The position numbers and the translations under genes were made by a program. From Enterobacter sp. 638 (GTDB lineage Bacteria; Pseudomonadota; Gammaproteobacteria; Enterobacterales; Enterobacteriaceae): 64,000 bases of DNA. The stretch is from assembly GCF_000016325.1 (NCBI RefSeq), contig NC_009436.1:620001-684000 (forward strand), written 5' to 3'. The notes under the pieces were generated by a model. The model ran no database searches and was not told the origin of the DNA. It was given only the letters and a program-made list of their open reading frames with translations. Positions 9,115-18,259 of the stretch are shown here, in pieces. Position 1 is the first letter of the stretch, and each line of letters opens with the position of its first letter.

Positions 9115-10482
9115 ATGAAAAAATCCCCCCTGTTCTGGAAAGTCAGCACCCTGATTGGGTGCATCCTGCTGTTGTTAGTGCCGTTGTTGATGGTGAGTAA
9201 CCTGATTTCGGAGCGCGCCAGCTATCGTGACGACGTGGAAGACACGCTACGACAAAGCACCAGCGGGCCGCAGCAGCTCACCGGGCCACTTATCGCCATT
9301 CCGGTCACCGAGATCTACTACAAAATTGAGGATAAAAAAGAGGTCGAACATAAGCGCAGTTATCTGCATTTTGTGCTGCCGGAATCATTGGTTATCGACG
9401 GCAATCAGCAGGTGCAATCCAGAAGCATTGGTATCTATGACGGACAAATCTGGACCACCGATCTCACGCTAAAAGCGCAGTTTAGCACTGAAAAATTAAC
9501 GCGTTTAAAAGGCGAAACGATCACCCTTGGGCAGCCGTTTGTTGTGGTCGGCGTGGGCGATGCGCGGGGGATCGGCGCGGTAAGTATCTCGAAAATCAAC
9601 GGCGAAGCGCTGACTGTTGAACCCGGTTCTGGTGTTTCGGGCGAATTGCCGGGCATTCATATTCCGCTGAATGAAAATCTGCTGGCGATGAAAACCCTGA
9701 CGCTGGATATGTCGCTGAGCCTCAACGGGACGGGCAGTTTTTCCGTCGTGCCTGTCGGGCGTAACAGCGAGCTAACGTTACGCAGCAACTGGCCGCATCC
9801 GGGTTTTATGGGTGATTACTTACCGGTTCAGCGTGAGATTAGCGCGTCGGGTTTCCAGGCAAGCTGGAAAAGCAGTTGGTTTGCTAACAATCTCGAAAGC
9901 CTGTTTGGCGATCAAGAGCAGCCCGAGTGGCGACACGTTCCCGCCTTTAGCGTGACCGTGGCGACGCCTGCCGATCAGTATCAACTGACTGACCGCGCCA
10001 TCAAATATGCCGTTTTGCTGATCGCGCTGACGTTTATGGCGTTCTTTGTCTACGAGACACTAACCCATCTTCGTCTGCACCCGATGCAGTACCTGCTAGT
10101 TGGACTGTCGCTAGTGCTGTTTTATCTGGTCTTGCTGGCACTGTCAGAGCACGTTGGATTTACGTCCGCCTGGATTATCGCAAGCCTGGTCGGCGCGATG
10201 ATGAACGGGGTGTATTTGCAGGCGGTGCTTAAAGGCTGGAGGCGCAGCGCGGTGTTTATCCTGGCACTGTTAGGGCTTGATGCGGTGATGTGGTTCTTGC
10301 TGCGCTCGGAAGACAGTGCGCTGCTGTTGGGGTCGGCCGTGCTGGCAATCGCATTGTTTGCGGTGATGTATCTCACGCGTCACTTTGACTGGTATTCGCT
10401 GTCGCAGTCAAAACGTAGCGACCCGCCAGATGGTGACTCGTCGAATAATATGGATGACGATGCTTTACGGATTTGGAAATAA
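9115..10482 (+). CDS. creD: CreD, inner-membrane protein of the Cre regulon
   Basis: Membrane protein strongly induced by CreBC; its loss or overproduction affects envelope stability, colicin E2 tolerance and beta-lactam response in relatives. 455 residues against 450 in E. coli. One membrane helix near residues 10-28, a large periplasmic beta-rich domain (about 30-300), then a cluster of about five helices from about 302 to 425 and a charged tail. An excellent AAGGAGA site precedes ATG 9115. Transcription is expected to start from the CreB-dependent promoter at the end of creC. Confidence 0.96.
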   Translation: MKKSPLFWKVSTLIGCILLLLVPLLMVSNLISERASYRDDVEDTLRQSTSGPQQLTGPLIAIPVTEIYYKIEDKKEVEHKRSYLHFVLPESLVIDGNQQVQSRSIGIYDGQIWTTDLTLKAQFSTEKLTRLKGETITLGQPFVVVGVGDARGIGAVSISKINGEALTVEPGSGVSGELPGIHIPLNENLLAMKTLTLDMSLSLNGTGSFSVVPVGRNSELTLRSNWPHPGFMGDYLPVQREISASGFQASWKSSWFANNLESLFGDQEQPEWRHVPAFSVTVATPADQYQLTDRAIKYAVLLIALTFMAFFVYETLTHLRLHPMQYLLVGLSLVLFYLVLLALSEHVGFTSAWIIASLVGAMMNGVYLQAVLKGWRRSAVFILALLGLDAVMWFLLRSEDSALLLGSAVLAIALFAVMYLTRHFDWYSLSQSKRSDPPDGDSSNNMDDDALRIWK

Positions 10483-10509
10483 AAAAACGGCGCGTTAAGC
10501 GCCGTTTTT
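10483..10509. terminator. Bidirectional terminator between creD and arcA
   Basis: Stem AAAAACGGCGC, loop GTTAA, stem GCGCCGTTTTT. It has a T-run on one side and an A-run on the other, so it can end both creD and the convergent arcA transcript. Confidence 0.9.
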
Positions 10510-10527
10510 AATGCCTTGAATGCGGGA

Positions 10528-11244
10528 TTATTCCTGCAGGTCGCCGCAGAAACGGTAACCTTCGCCATGAATCGTGGCGATGATTTCTGGCGTATCCGGC
10601 GTAGATTCGAAATGTTTACGAATACGACGGATCGTTACATCAACAGTACGGTCGTGTGGCTTCAGCTCACGGCCGGTCATTTTTTTCAGCAGTTCTGCGC
10701 GGGACTGAATTTTGCCCGGATTTTCGCAGAAGTGCAGCATGGCGCGGAATTCACTGCGCGGCAGCTTATACTGTTCACCGTTCGGGCTAACCAGCGAACG
10801 ACTGTTAATATCAAGTTCCCAGCCGTTGAATTTGTAGCTGTCGACGCTACGACGCTCTTCGCTCACCGTACCCAGATTCATGGTGCGGGACAGCAGATTG
10901 CGTGCACGAATCGTCAACTCACGTGGGTTGAACGGTTTGGTGATGTAGTCATCAGCGCCGATTTCCAGGCCGAGGATTTTATCCACTTCATTGTCACGGC
11001 CTGTCAGGAACATTAACGCCACATTCGCCTGTTCACGCAGTTCGCGCGCCAGAAGAAGGCCGTTTTTACCTGGCAGATTGATGTCCATGATGACCAGATT
11101 GATATCATTTTCAGACAGGATCTGATGCATCTCTGCGCCATCGGTCGCTTCAAAGACATCGTAGCCTTCTGCTTCGAAAATGCTCTTTAACGTGTTGCGT
11201 GTTACCAACTCGTCTTCAACGATAAGAATGTGCGGGGTCTGCAT
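10528..11244 (-). CDS. arcA: ArcA, anaerobic redox response regulator
   Basis: OmpR-family response regulator phosphorylated by ArcB under low oxygen; represses the TCA cycle and respiratory genes. 238 residues, same as E. coli. The receiver domain has the acidic pair at residues 10-11, phospho-acceptor D54 (VIMDINLPG), T/S and K of the switch ([14 protein letters not shown]), and a C-terminal winged helix with [16 protein letters not shown]. Upstream (11245-11879) is a long, conserved, A/T-rich control region with an FNR site. Confidence 0.98.
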   Translation of the reverse strand: MQTPHILIVEDELVTRNTLKSIFEAEGYDVFEATDGAEMHQILSENDINLVIMDINLPGKNGLLLARELREQANVALMFLTGRDNEVDKILGLEIGADDYITKPFNPRELTIRARNLLSRTMNLGTVSEERRSVDSYKFNGWELDINSRSLVSPNGEQYKLPRSEFRAMLHFCENPGKIQSRAELLKKMTGRELKPHDRTVDVTIRRIRKHFESTPDTPEIIATIHGEGYRFCGDLQE

Positions 11245-11339
11245 GTTTGCTACCTAAATTGCCAACTAAATCGAAACAGGAAGTACAAAAGTCCCTGACC
11301 TGCCTGATGCATGTCGCAAATTAACATGACCGGCGTAAC

Positions 11340-11480
11340 GTGACTAAAGTACGTAATTGCGTTCTTGATGCACTTTCCATCAACGTCAACAACATCATTA
11401 GCTTGGTCGTGGGTAGTTTCCCTCTGGACCCGACAGTGTCAAAAACGGCTGTCATCCTAACCATTTTAACAGCAACATAA
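11340..11480 (+). CDS. yjjY: YjjY, 46-residue conserved small frame in the arcA leader
   Basis: Reads MTKVRNCVLDALSINVNN then a hydrophobic stretch IISLVV and a second one AVILTILTAT, 46 residues, from GTG 11340 to TAA 11480. It agrees with E. coli YjjY at all but about two residues as I recall that sequence. It runs antisense to the probable 5' leader of arcA and has no clear ribosome site. The extreme conservation may therefore reflect DNA or RNA function for arcA rather than a protein. No function is known. Confidence 0.55.
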   Translation: MTKVRNCVLDALSINVNNIISLVVGSFPLDPTVSKTAVILTILTAT

Positions 11481-11521
11481 CAGGCTAAGTGACACCGGAC
11501 ACCCAATAAAACTACGCTTCG

Positions 11522-11535
11522 TTGACATATATCAA
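11522..11535 (-). promoter_or_regulatory. FNR site upstream of arcA
   Basis: TTGAC, four bases, ATCAA: nine of ten positions of the FNR consensus TTGATNNNNATCAA. FNR is known to raise arcA expression in anaerobic E. coli. The site lies about 280 bases before the arcA start, which implies a long arcA leader. The rest of the gap up to 11828 is A/T-rich, and no further gene is seen there. Confidence 0.7.
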
Positions 11536-11828
11536 GTTCAATTGTAGCACGTTAACAGTTTGATGAAATCATCGTATCCGATTGCTAGCCTTTGTCACAA
11601 ATTTTCAATAAACCAATTAGTTGCAGGTATTGATTAATAAACAACGCGAATCCAATTCGAAAAAGCTATCAATACAGGTATTATCATTAATAAACATACG
11701 GATAAGTAATGTCTGTTAACATTTTTACCAATAATTCACTCACTGAACAGTTTAACGTTTTTAATTTGTAGTGAAACGCTATTTCGGTGATTTGTGTTGC
11801 AATTTTGTAAATTCGTGCCGCGTAATAT

Positions 11829-11844
11829 GTTGAGGTGGATCACA
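11829..11844 (+). promoter_or_regulatory. Possible CRP-like site before yjtD
   Basis: GTTGA, six bases, TCACA: eight of ten bases of the TGTGA-N6-TCACA core, centred about 43 bases before the yjtD start. One half-site is perfect and the other weak, so this is only a candidate. Confidence 0.3.
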
Positions 11845-11879
11845 CTTTCACCCGCTAACTGATTAATAAGAGAACATAA

Positions 11880-12566
11880 ATGCATTTGTCGATAGTGCTG
11901 GTTTCCCCAGCAAGAGCAGAAAATATTGGCGCCGCCGCCCGCGCGATGAAGACGATGGGATTCAACGATTTGCGGATCGTGGCGAGTGAAGCTCACCTTG
12001 AGCCTGCCACGCGCTGGGTAGCGCACGGATCGGGTGAAATTATCGATAATATAAGTACTTACGCGACACTCGCCGACGCACTGCATGATATTTCATTCAC
12101 CGTCGCGACCACCGCTCGCAGCCGGGCGAAATTTCATTACTACGCCACGCCTGCTGAACTAGTGCCGATGCTAACGGAAAAAAGCGAATGGATATCGAAG
12201 GCGGCGTTGGTGTTTGGCCGTGAGGATTCGGGCCTCACAAATGAAGAACTGGAGCTCGCCGATGTTCTGACCGGCGTGCCGATGGTCGCGGATTACCCGT
12301 CGCTCAATTTGGGCCAGGCGGTTATGGTCTATTGCTATCAATTAACATCTTTAATGCAAACTGCCGCACCCGCGTCGAGCAGCGTTGATGAAAACCAACT
12401 GCGTGCGTTACGTGTTCGTGCAGAAGCCCTGTTGTCGCAACTGAATGTCGCCGACGATCAAAAAATGGTGGAGTGGCTACACCAGCGGTTAGGGCGTCTT
12501 GAGCAGCGAGACACCGCCATGCTGCACCGATTGCTTCATGATATTGAAAAAAAATTGGCAGAGTAA
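11880..12566 (+). CDS. yjtD: SPOUT-family RNA methyltransferase-like protein YjtD (LasT)
   Basis: TrmH/SpoU-type protein, 228 residues as in E. coli YjtD/LasT. The N-terminal VSPARAENIGAAARAMKTMGF is the family RNA/SAM motif, and VFGREDSGLTNEEL plus PSLNLGQAVMVYCYQL form the knotted SAM site. It resembles TrmJ (tRNA Cm32/Um32 methyltransferase), but a substrate for YjtD is not established. A weak purine stretch AAGAGA precedes the ATG. It ends 22 bases before a small Cys-containing frame in the thr promoter region. Confidence 0.9.
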   Translation: MHLSIVLVSPARAENIGAAARAMKTMGFNDLRIVASEAHLEPATRWVAHGSGEIIDNISTYATLADALHDISFTVATTARSRAKFHYYATPAELVPMLTEKSEWISKAALVFGREDSGLTNEELELADVLTGVPMVADYPSLNLGQAVMVYCYQLTSLMQTAAPASSSVDENQLRALRVRAEALLSQLNVADDQKMVEWLHQRLGRLEQRDTAMLHRLLHDIEKKLAE

Positions 12567-12588
12567 AAATCTGACATTTGAATTTAAT

Positions 12589-12708
12589 ATGGCTTATGAG
12601 TCTGATTATAAGGGTTGTGACTGGTCGTATCTGGATGAAAATAAACGGCAAGCAGCGCGTCAGAGAAGATGCGCAAATTGTGATCAAATTAGAAATTTAT
12701 TGACTTAG
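12589..12708 (+). CDS. Possible 39-residue cysteine-containing small protein
   Basis: Open frame starting MAYESDYKGCDWSYLDENK and ending in CANCDQIRNLLT. Three cysteines (residues 10, 28, 31), including a CxxC pair, and a basic centre give it a protein-like look. It overlaps the -35 of the thr promoter at its 3' end. No convincing ribosome site is visible and I recognise no family. It could be a chance frame. Confidence 0.25.
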   Translation: MAYESDYKGCDWSYLDENKRQAARQRRCANCDQIRNLLT

Positions 12709-12728
12709 GGTACCGAATCCCTTAACCC
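12700..12728 (+). promoter_or_regulatory. thrLABC promoter
   Basis: -35 TTGACT at 12700-12705, 17-base spacer, -10 TAACCC at 12723-12728. This is the same arrangement as the E. coli thr promoter (TTGACT, 17, TAACCA), with transcription beginning about 40 bases before thrL. Confidence 0.8.
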
Positions 12729-12776
12729 TTAGGGATACAGGACAGACAGATAATAACGACAGAGAACACAACATCC

Positions 12777-12845
12777 ATGAATCGCGTTAGCACCACCACC
12801 ATTACAACAACCATCATCATTACCACAGGTAACGATGCGGGCTGA
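12777..12845 (+). CDS. thrL: Threonine operon leader peptide ThrL
   Basis: 22-residue peptide MNRVSTTTITTTIIITTGND then AG. It holds eight Thr and four Ile codons in a cluster, against 21 residues in E. coli. Ribosome stalling at these codons when charged Thr- or Ile-tRNA is scarce lets the antiterminator form, so the downstream attenuator is read through. A purine-rich AGAGAACA lies before the ATG. Confidence 0.95.
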   Translation: MNRVSTTTITTTIIITTGNDAG

Positions 12846-12864
12846 CGCGTAACAGGAAAAACAG

Positions 12865-12902
12865 AAAAAAGCCCGCACCTAAACAGTGCGGGCTTTTTTT
12901 TC
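12865..12902 (+). terminator. thr operon attenuator
   Basis: Stem GCCCGCAC (12871-12878), loop CTAAACA, stem GTGCGGGC (12886-12893), flanked by an A-run and followed by eight or more T. It sits between thrL and thrA, the classical place of the thr attenuator. Confidence 0.95.
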
Positions 12903-12927
12903 GGCTAAAGATTATTGAGGTAATACC

Positions 12928-15390
12928 ATGCGCGTCTTGAAGTTCGGCGGTACATCAGTGGCAAATGCAGAACGTTTTCTGCGTGTTGCCGATATCCTGG
13001 AAAGCAACGCCAGGCAGGGGCAGGTCGCAACCGTGCTTTCTGCCCCGGCGAAAATCACCAACCATCTGGTGGCGATGATTGAAAAAACCATCGGTGGTCA
13101 GGATGCCCTTCCGAACATCAGCGATGCTGAACGTATTTTTACTGAGCTGCTTCAGGGGCTGGCGGATTTGCAGCCAGGTTTCCCACTCGCACCGTTAAAA
13201 GCTTTTGTTGAGCAAGAATTCGCACAGATCAAGCATGTTCTGCACGGTATCAGTCTGCTCGGTCAGTGCCCGGACAGCATCAACGCGGCGTTGATTTGCC
13301 GTGGTGAAAAACTCTCTATCGCCATCATGGCGGGCCTTCTGGAAGCCCGCGGTCACAAAGTGGCGGTGATTGATCCGGTCGAAAAACTGCTGGCCGTTGG
13401 ACATTACCTCGAGTCTACAGTGGACATTGCCGAGTCCACCCGCCGCATTGCCGCCAGCAAAATTCCAGCGGATCACATGATTTTAATGGCAGGCTTTACC
13501 GCCGGTAACGAGAAAGGCGAGCTGGTGGTGCTGGGCCGTAACGGTTCTGACTATTCAGCCGCCGTGCTGGCTGCGTGCTTGCGTGCCGATTGTTGCGAGA
13601 TCTGGACTGACGTCGACGGCGTCTATACCTGCGATCCGCGTCAGGTGCCGGACGCAAGACTGCTGAAATCAATGTCGTATCAGGAAGCGATGGAGCTGTC
13701 GTATTTCGGCGCTAAAGTGCTTCATCCTCGTACTATTTCTCCTATCGCTCAATTCCAGATCCCGTGTTTAATCAAAAATACTGGCAACCCGCAGGCACCG
13801 GGTACGTTGATTGGCGCCAGCCATGACGAAGATGATTTGCCGGTTAAAGGCATTTCCAACCTGAATAACATGGCGATGTTCAGCGTTTCCGGACCGGGCA
13901 TGAAAGGCATGGTCGGCATGGCGGCGCGCGTATTTGCGGCGATGTCACGCAACGGTATTTCGGTGGTGCTGATTACCCAGTCCTCTTCCGAATACAGCAT
14001 CAGCTTCTGCGTGCCGCAGGCGGATTGCATGCGTGCCCGTCGTGCGCTGGAAGAAGAGTTCTATCTGGAACTGAAAGAAGAACTTTTAGAGCCGCTGTCG
14101 ATTCAGGAACGTCTGGCGATCATTTCCGTCGTGGGCGACGGCATGCGCACCCTGCGCGGGATCTCCGCTAAGTTCTTTGCTGCGCTGGCTCGCGCCAATA
14201 TCAACATCGTGGCCATTGCGCAGGGCTCTTCCGAGCGCTCTATTTCTGTGGTGGTGAGTAACGACGACGCGACCACGGGCGTGCGCGTTACCCATCAGAT
14301 GCTGTTCAACACCGATCAGGTCATCGAAGTGTTTGTGATCGGTGTAGGCGGCGTGGGTGGTGCGTTACTGGAACAGGTTAAGCGCCAGCAGGGTTGGCTG
14401 AAGAAAAAACATATCGATTTGCGTGTGTGCGGGGTGGCGAACTCAAAAGCGCTGCTGACCAACGTTCACGGGCTGAATCTGGAAAGCTGGCAGGCGGAGT
14501 TAGCCGAAGCCAAAGAGCCGTTCAATCTGGGCCGTTTGATCCGTCTGGTGAAAGAGTACCACCTGCTTAACCCAGTGATTGTCGATTGTACTTCTCATCA
14601 GGCCGTGGCCGATCAGTACGCTGATTTTCTGCGCGAAGGCTTCCATGTGGTGACGCCGAACAAAAAGGCCAACACCTCGTCGATGGATTATTACCATCAG
14701 TTGCGCACCGCAGCCAGCAAATCGCGCCGCAAGTTCTTATACGATACCAACGTGGGTGCGGGTTTACCGGTCATTGAGAACCTGCAAAACCTGCTGAATG
14801 CGGGTGATGAACTGCAGCGCTTCTCAGGAATTCTCTCTGGCTCACTGTCGTTTATCTTCGGCAAGTTGGACGAAGGCATGAGCCTGTCAGAAGCGACCAC
14901 CGCCGCGCGCGAACTCGGCTATACCGAGCCAGATCCGCGTGACGATCTTTCCGGCATGGATGTGGCGCGCAAGCTGCTGATCCTCGCGCGTGAAACCGGG
15001 CGCGAGCTGGAGCTTTCTGACATCGTTATCGAACCTGTTCTTCCAGCAGGATTTGATGATAGCGGTGACGTCGCAGCATTTATGGGCCGTTTGCCGCAGC
15101 TTGACGATGACTTTGCCGCTCGCGTAGCGAAAGCCCGTGATGAAGGCAAAGTATTGCGCTATGTTGGCAATATTGAAGACGACGGCGTGTGCCGCGTCAA
15201 AATTGCTGAAGTGGACGGTAACGATCCGCTATTCAAAGTCAAAAATGGTGAAAATGCCCTCGCGTTTTACAGCCACTATTATCAGCCATTACCGCTTGTG
15301 CTTCGCGGTTACGGCGCAGGGAACGATGTCACTGCAGCGGGCGTATTTGCCGATCTGCTCCGTACCCTGTCATGGAAGTTAGGAGTTTAA
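12928..15390 (+). CDS. thrA: Bifunctional aspartokinase I / homoserine dehydrogenase I
   Basis: First and third steps of the aspartate-to-threonine route: ATP-dependent phosphorylation of aspartate and NADPH reduction of aspartate semialdehyde. 820 residues, identical in length to E. coli ThrA. Kinase domain (about 1-250) begins KFGGTSVAN and contains [10 protein letters not shown]. Two ACT regulatory segments for threonine feedback (about 315-460) include [10 protein letters not shown] and [10 protein letters not shown]. The dehydrogenase begins near 465 with [14 protein letters not shown] and holds NKKAN and SGSLSFI motifs. Stop is one base before thrB ATG, suggesting translational coupling. 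Confidence 0.99.
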   Translation: MRVLKFGGTSVANAERFLRVADILESNARQGQVATVLSAPAKITNHLVAMIEKTIGGQDALPNISDAERIFTELLQGLADLQPGFPLAPLKAFVEQEFAQIKHVLHGISLLGQCPDSINAALICRGEKLSIAIMAGLLEARGHKVAVIDPVEKLLAVGHYLESTVDIAESTRRIAASKIPADHMILMAGFTAGNEKGELVVLGRNGSDYSAAVLAACLRADCCEIWTDVDGVYTCDPRQVPDARLLKSMSYQEAMELSYFGAKVLHPRTISPIAQFQIPCLIKNTGNPQAPGTLIGASHDEDDLPVKGISNLNNMAMFSVSGPGMKGMVGMAARVFAAMSRNGISVVLITQSSSEYSISFCVPQADCMRARRALEEEFYLELKEELLEPLSIQERLAIISVVGDGMRTLRGISAKFFAALARANINIVAIAQGSSERSISVVVSNDDATTGVRVTHQMLFNTDQVIEVFVIGVGGVGGALLEQVKRQQGWLKKKHIDLRVCGVANSKALLTNVHGLNLESWQAELAEAKEPFNLGRLIRLVKEYHLLNPVIVDCTSHQAVADQYADFLREGFHVVTPNKKANTSSMDYYHQLRTAASKSRRKFLYDTNVGAGLPVIENLQNLLNAGDELQRFSGILSGSLSFIFGKLDEGMSLSEATTAARELGYTEPDPRDDLSGMDVARKLLILARETGRELELSDIVIEPVLPAGFDDSGDVAAFMGRLPQLDDDFAARVAKARDEGKVLRYVGNIEDDGVCRVKIAEVDGNDPLFKVKNGENALAFYSHYYQPLPLVLRGYGAGNDVTAAGVFADLLRTLSWKLGV

Positions 15391-15391
15391 C

Positions 15392-16321
15392 ATGGTCAAA
15401 GTTTATGCCCCGGCTTCCAGCGCCAATATGAGCGTCGGATTTGATGTGCTGGGTGCGGCGGTTGCGCCGGTCGACGGTTCGCCGCTGGGCGATACGGTAA
15501 CGGTTGAAGCCGCCGACAGTTTTAGCCTCAATAATGTGGGCCGTTTCGCCAGCAAGCTGCCGCCAGAACCGCGCGAAAATATTGTTTATCAGTGCTGGGA
15601 GCGCTTTTGTCAGGAAATTGGCAAGAACGTCCCCGTCGCGATGACGCTTGAAAAAAGCATGCCGATTGGTTCCGGTCTCGGTTCAAGCGCCTGTTCCGTC
15701 GTCGCCGCGCTGGTCGCGATGAACGAACATTGCGGTAAACCCTTGAACAACAACCGCCTGCTGGCGCTGATGGGCGAGCTGGAAGGGCGTATCTCCGGCA
15801 GCATTCATTACGACAACGTCGCACCGTGCTTCCTCGGCGGTATGCAGCTGATGATCGAAGAGAACGGCATTATCAGCCAACAGGTGCCAGGCTTTGACGA
15901 GTGGCTGTGGGTACTGGCCTATCCGGGCATTAAAGTGTCGACCGCCGAAGCGCGCGCGATTTTACCCGCGCAGTACCGCCGTCAGGATTGCATCGCACAC
16001 GGTCGTCATCTTGCAGGCTTTATTCACGCCTGTTATACCCGCCAGCCTGCGTTAGCGGCGAAGCTGATGAAAGACGTTATCGCCGAGCCGTACCGCACCA
16101 AACTTCTGCCGGGCTTCACTGAAGCGCGTCAGGCGTCGCTGGATATTGGCGCGCAGGCGTGCGGCATTTCAGGCTCCGGCCCGACGCTGTTCGCGTTATG
16201 CGATAAGCCTGACACCGCGCAGCGCGTGGCGGATTGGCTGGCGAAAAACTACCTGCAAAATCAGGAAGGCTTTGTTCATATTTGCCGGCTGGACACGGCA
16301 GGCGCACGAGTACTGGGATAA
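15392..16321 (+). CDS. thrB: Homoserine kinase
   Basis: GHMP-family kinase that phosphorylates homoserine for ThrC. 309 residues (310 in E. coli). The N-terminal [18 protein letters not shown], the ATP loop [12 protein letters not shown] (about residues 90-101) and C-terminal [14 protein letters not shown] are the three GHMP motifs. It begins one base after the thrA stop and ends three bases before the thrC ATG. Confidence 0.98.
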   Translation: MVKVYAPASSANMSVGFDVLGAAVAPVDGSPLGDTVTVEAADSFSLNNVGRFASKLPPEPRENIVYQCWERFCQEIGKNVPVAMTLEKSMPIGSGLGSSACSVVAALVAMNEHCGKPLNNNRLLALMGELEGRISGSIHYDNVAPCFLGGMQLMIEENGIISQQVPGFDEWLWVLAYPGIKVSTAEARAILPAQYRRQDCIAHGRHLAGFIHACYTRQPALAAKLMKDVIAEPYRTKLLPGFTEARQASLDIGAQACGISGSGPTLFALCDKPDTAQRVADWLAKNYLQNQEGFVHICRLDTAGARVLG

Positions 16322-16324
16322 TTG

Positions 16325-17611
16325 ATGAAACTCTACAATCTGAAAGATCATAACGAGCAGGTCAGCTTCGCGCAGGCGGTGACTCAGGGCCTGGGCAAAA
16401 ATCAGGGGTTGTTCTTTCCGCACGACTTGCCGGAATTTAGCCTGACCGAAATCGATGAAATGCTGAAGCAGGATTTTGTCAGCCGCAGCGCCAAAATCGT
16501 CTCGGCGTTTATTGGCGACGAAATTCCTCAGGCTGAGCTGGAAGAGCGTGTCCGCGCGGCATTTACGTTCCCGGCACCGGTAAAATCCGTTGAGCCAGAC
16601 ATTGGCTGCCTGGAACTTTTCCACGGTCCGACGCTGGCGTTTAAAGACTTTGGCGGCCGTTTTATGGCGCAAATGCTGACGCACATCAGCGGTGATAAAC
16701 CGGTCACTATCCTGACTGCGACGTCCGGTGACACCGGCGCGGCAGTGGCTCACGCGTTTTACGGTCTGAAAAACGTGCGCGTAGTGATCCTCTATCCGCA
16801 GGGCAAAATCAGCCCGTTGCAGGAAAAACTGTTCTGTACGCTGGGCGGCAATATTGAAACCGTGGCTATCGACGGTGATTTTGATGCTTGTCAGGCGCTG
16901 GTGAAACAGGCCTTTGACGACGAAGAGCTGAAAGTGGCGCTGGGCTTAAACTCCGCCAACTCTATCAACATCAGCCGCCTGCTGGCGCAGATTTGCTATT
17001 ACTTCGAAGCGGTCGCGCAGCTCCCACAGGAAGCACGTAATCAGCTGGTGATTTCCGTGCCAAGCGGTAACTTCGGCGATCTGACCGCAGGCCTGCTGGC
17101 GAAATCCCTCGGTTTACCGGTGAAGCGTTTTATCGCCGCCACCAACGCCAATGACACGGTTCCCCGTTTCCTGAAAGAGGGCAAATGGACGCCAAACGCG
17201 ACTAAAGCGACCTTGTCTAACGCGATGGATGTGTCACAGCCGAACAACTGGCCGCGTGTGGAAGAGCTGTTCCGCCGCAAAATCTGGCGTCTGAGCGATC
17301 TGGGTTATGCCGCCGTTACCGACGAAACCACCAAAGCGACGATGCGCGAGCTGAAAGCGGTGGGGTACATCTCTGAGCCGCATGCGGCGATTGCGTACCG
17401 CGCGCTGCGTGACCAGCTCAATCCAGGTGAGTACGGATTGTTCCTTGGCACTGCGCATCCGGCGAAATTTAAAGAGAGCGTGGATGAGATTCTGGGCGAG
17501 TCGCTGCCGCTGCCAAAAGAGCTGGCGGATCGCGCCGATCTGCCGCTGCTGTCTCATTCTCTGCCTGCGGAATTTGCCGCGCTGCGTAAGCTGATGATGA
17601 CCCGCGGGTAG
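16325..17611 (+). CDS. thrC: Threonine synthase
   Basis: PLP enzyme converting O-phosphohomoserine to threonine. From ATG 16325 it is 428 residues, the E. coli length; a TTG three bases earlier was rejected. LAFKDFGGRF carries the PLP lysine (K107 by E. coli numbering), TATSGDTGAAVAH is the phosphate-binding stretch and SVPSGNFGDLTAG a further PLP loop. Last gene of the operon, followed by an intrinsic terminator. Confidence 0.98.
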   Translation: MKLYNLKDHNEQVSFAQAVTQGLGKNQGLFFPHDLPEFSLTEIDEMLKQDFVSRSAKIVSAFIGDEIPQAELEERVRAAFTFPAPVKSVEPDIGCLELFHGPTLAFKDFGGRFMAQMLTHISGDKPVTILTATSGDTGAAVAHAFYGLKNVRVVILYPQGKISPLQEKLFCTLGGNIETVAIDGDFDACQALVKQAFDDEELKVALGLNSANSINISRLLAQICYYFEAVAQLPQEARNQLVISVPSGNFGDLTAGLLAKSLGLPVKRFIAATNANDTVPRFLKEGKWTPNATKATLSNAMDVSQPNNWPRVEELFRRKIWRLSDLGYAAVTDETTKATMRELKAVGYISEPHAAIAYRALRDQLNPGEYGLFLGTAHPAKFKESVDEILGESLPLPKELADRADLPLLSHSLPAEFAALRKLMMTRG

Positions 17612-17630
17612 TTTTATTACGCGATGATTC

Positions 17631-17656
17631 AGGCCGGATGATATCCGGCCTTTTTT
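17631..17656 (+). terminator. thr operon terminator
   Basis: Perfect nine-base stem AGGCCGGAT / ATCCGGCCT with a three-base loop, followed by a T-run, 20 bases after the thrC stop. Confidence 0.9.
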
Positions 17657-17824
17657 ATGCCCAAATACGGAGAAAATAAGGAGAGATCGTGTAGGGAAAA
17701 AGCAGAAATTCCCAATAAATGCGCTCACTTAGAGAATAGGATTGCAGAGGATAACAACCCGCATTCACCTCACGTAATCTCCTTCCATCGGTCCGCATAG
17801 GGCAAGAATGAGAAGGAGTACCCG

Positions 17825-18121
17825 ATGTCTAAACTGAAACCTGCTTTGCTTGCACTTTCACTGATGCTGGTGGCTCCCACGGTGGTGCAGGCAGCCGAAA
17901 TCACGTTAGTGCCAGCCGTAAAATTACAGATTGGCGATCGAGACGATCGGGGTCACCACTGGGATGGCGGCCGCTGGCGCGACAACGACTGGTGGAAATC
18001 GCATTACGAGTGGCGAGATAACCGCTGGCATCCGCATGACGATCACCGCGATCGTCACGATAATCGCCGCGACAAGCCTCATGACGATCGCGGACACGGC
18101 CCGGACTGGAAGCATCGCTGA
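17825..18121 (+). CDS. yaaX: YaaX, secreted His/Asp/Arg-rich small protein
   Basis: 98 residues, the same as E. coli YaaX (DUF2502). Signal peptide 1-23 ends in VQAA; the mature part starts EITLVPAVKLQIGDRDDRG, followed by WDGGRWRDNDWWKSHYEWRDNRW and a low-complexity tail of HDDHRDRHDNRRDKPHDDRG. AAGGAG precedes ATG 17825. Function is unknown. The His/Asp tail could bind metal, but that is only inference. Upstream 17658-17824 holds no gene and presumably its promoter. Confidence 0.9.
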   Translation: MSKLKPALLALSLMLVAPTVVQAAEITLVPAVKLQIGDRDDRGHHWDGGRWRDNDWWKSHYEWRDNRWHPHDDHRDRHDNRRDKPHDDRGHGPDWKHR

Positions 18122-18130
18122 TTTTTCTCG

Positions 18131-18255
18131 TCCCTCTCTGCCCAAAGGGGAGAGAGAGAAAACTGTCGCTGAGTTGTTTGTCAGTGCCGCGTGGTGATGA
18201 AAGCGTGCACAAAACGGTTTCCTCTCCCTTTGGGGAGAGGGTTAGGGTGAGGGGC
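18131..18255. repeat. Pair of inverted REP-like palindromes between yaaX and yaaA
   Basis: Two copies of a CCCTCTCCC-AAAG-GGGAGAGG type palindrome in opposite orientation: an imperfect one at about 18133-18156 and a perfect 8-base stem CCTCTCCC / GGGAGAGG at 18221-18240, followed by the common tail GGTTAGGGTGAGGG. They fill the gap between two convergent genes, the usual place of BIME-like repeats. A related stem is at 52636-52657. Confidence 0.7.
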
Positions 18256-18259
18256 GGAA

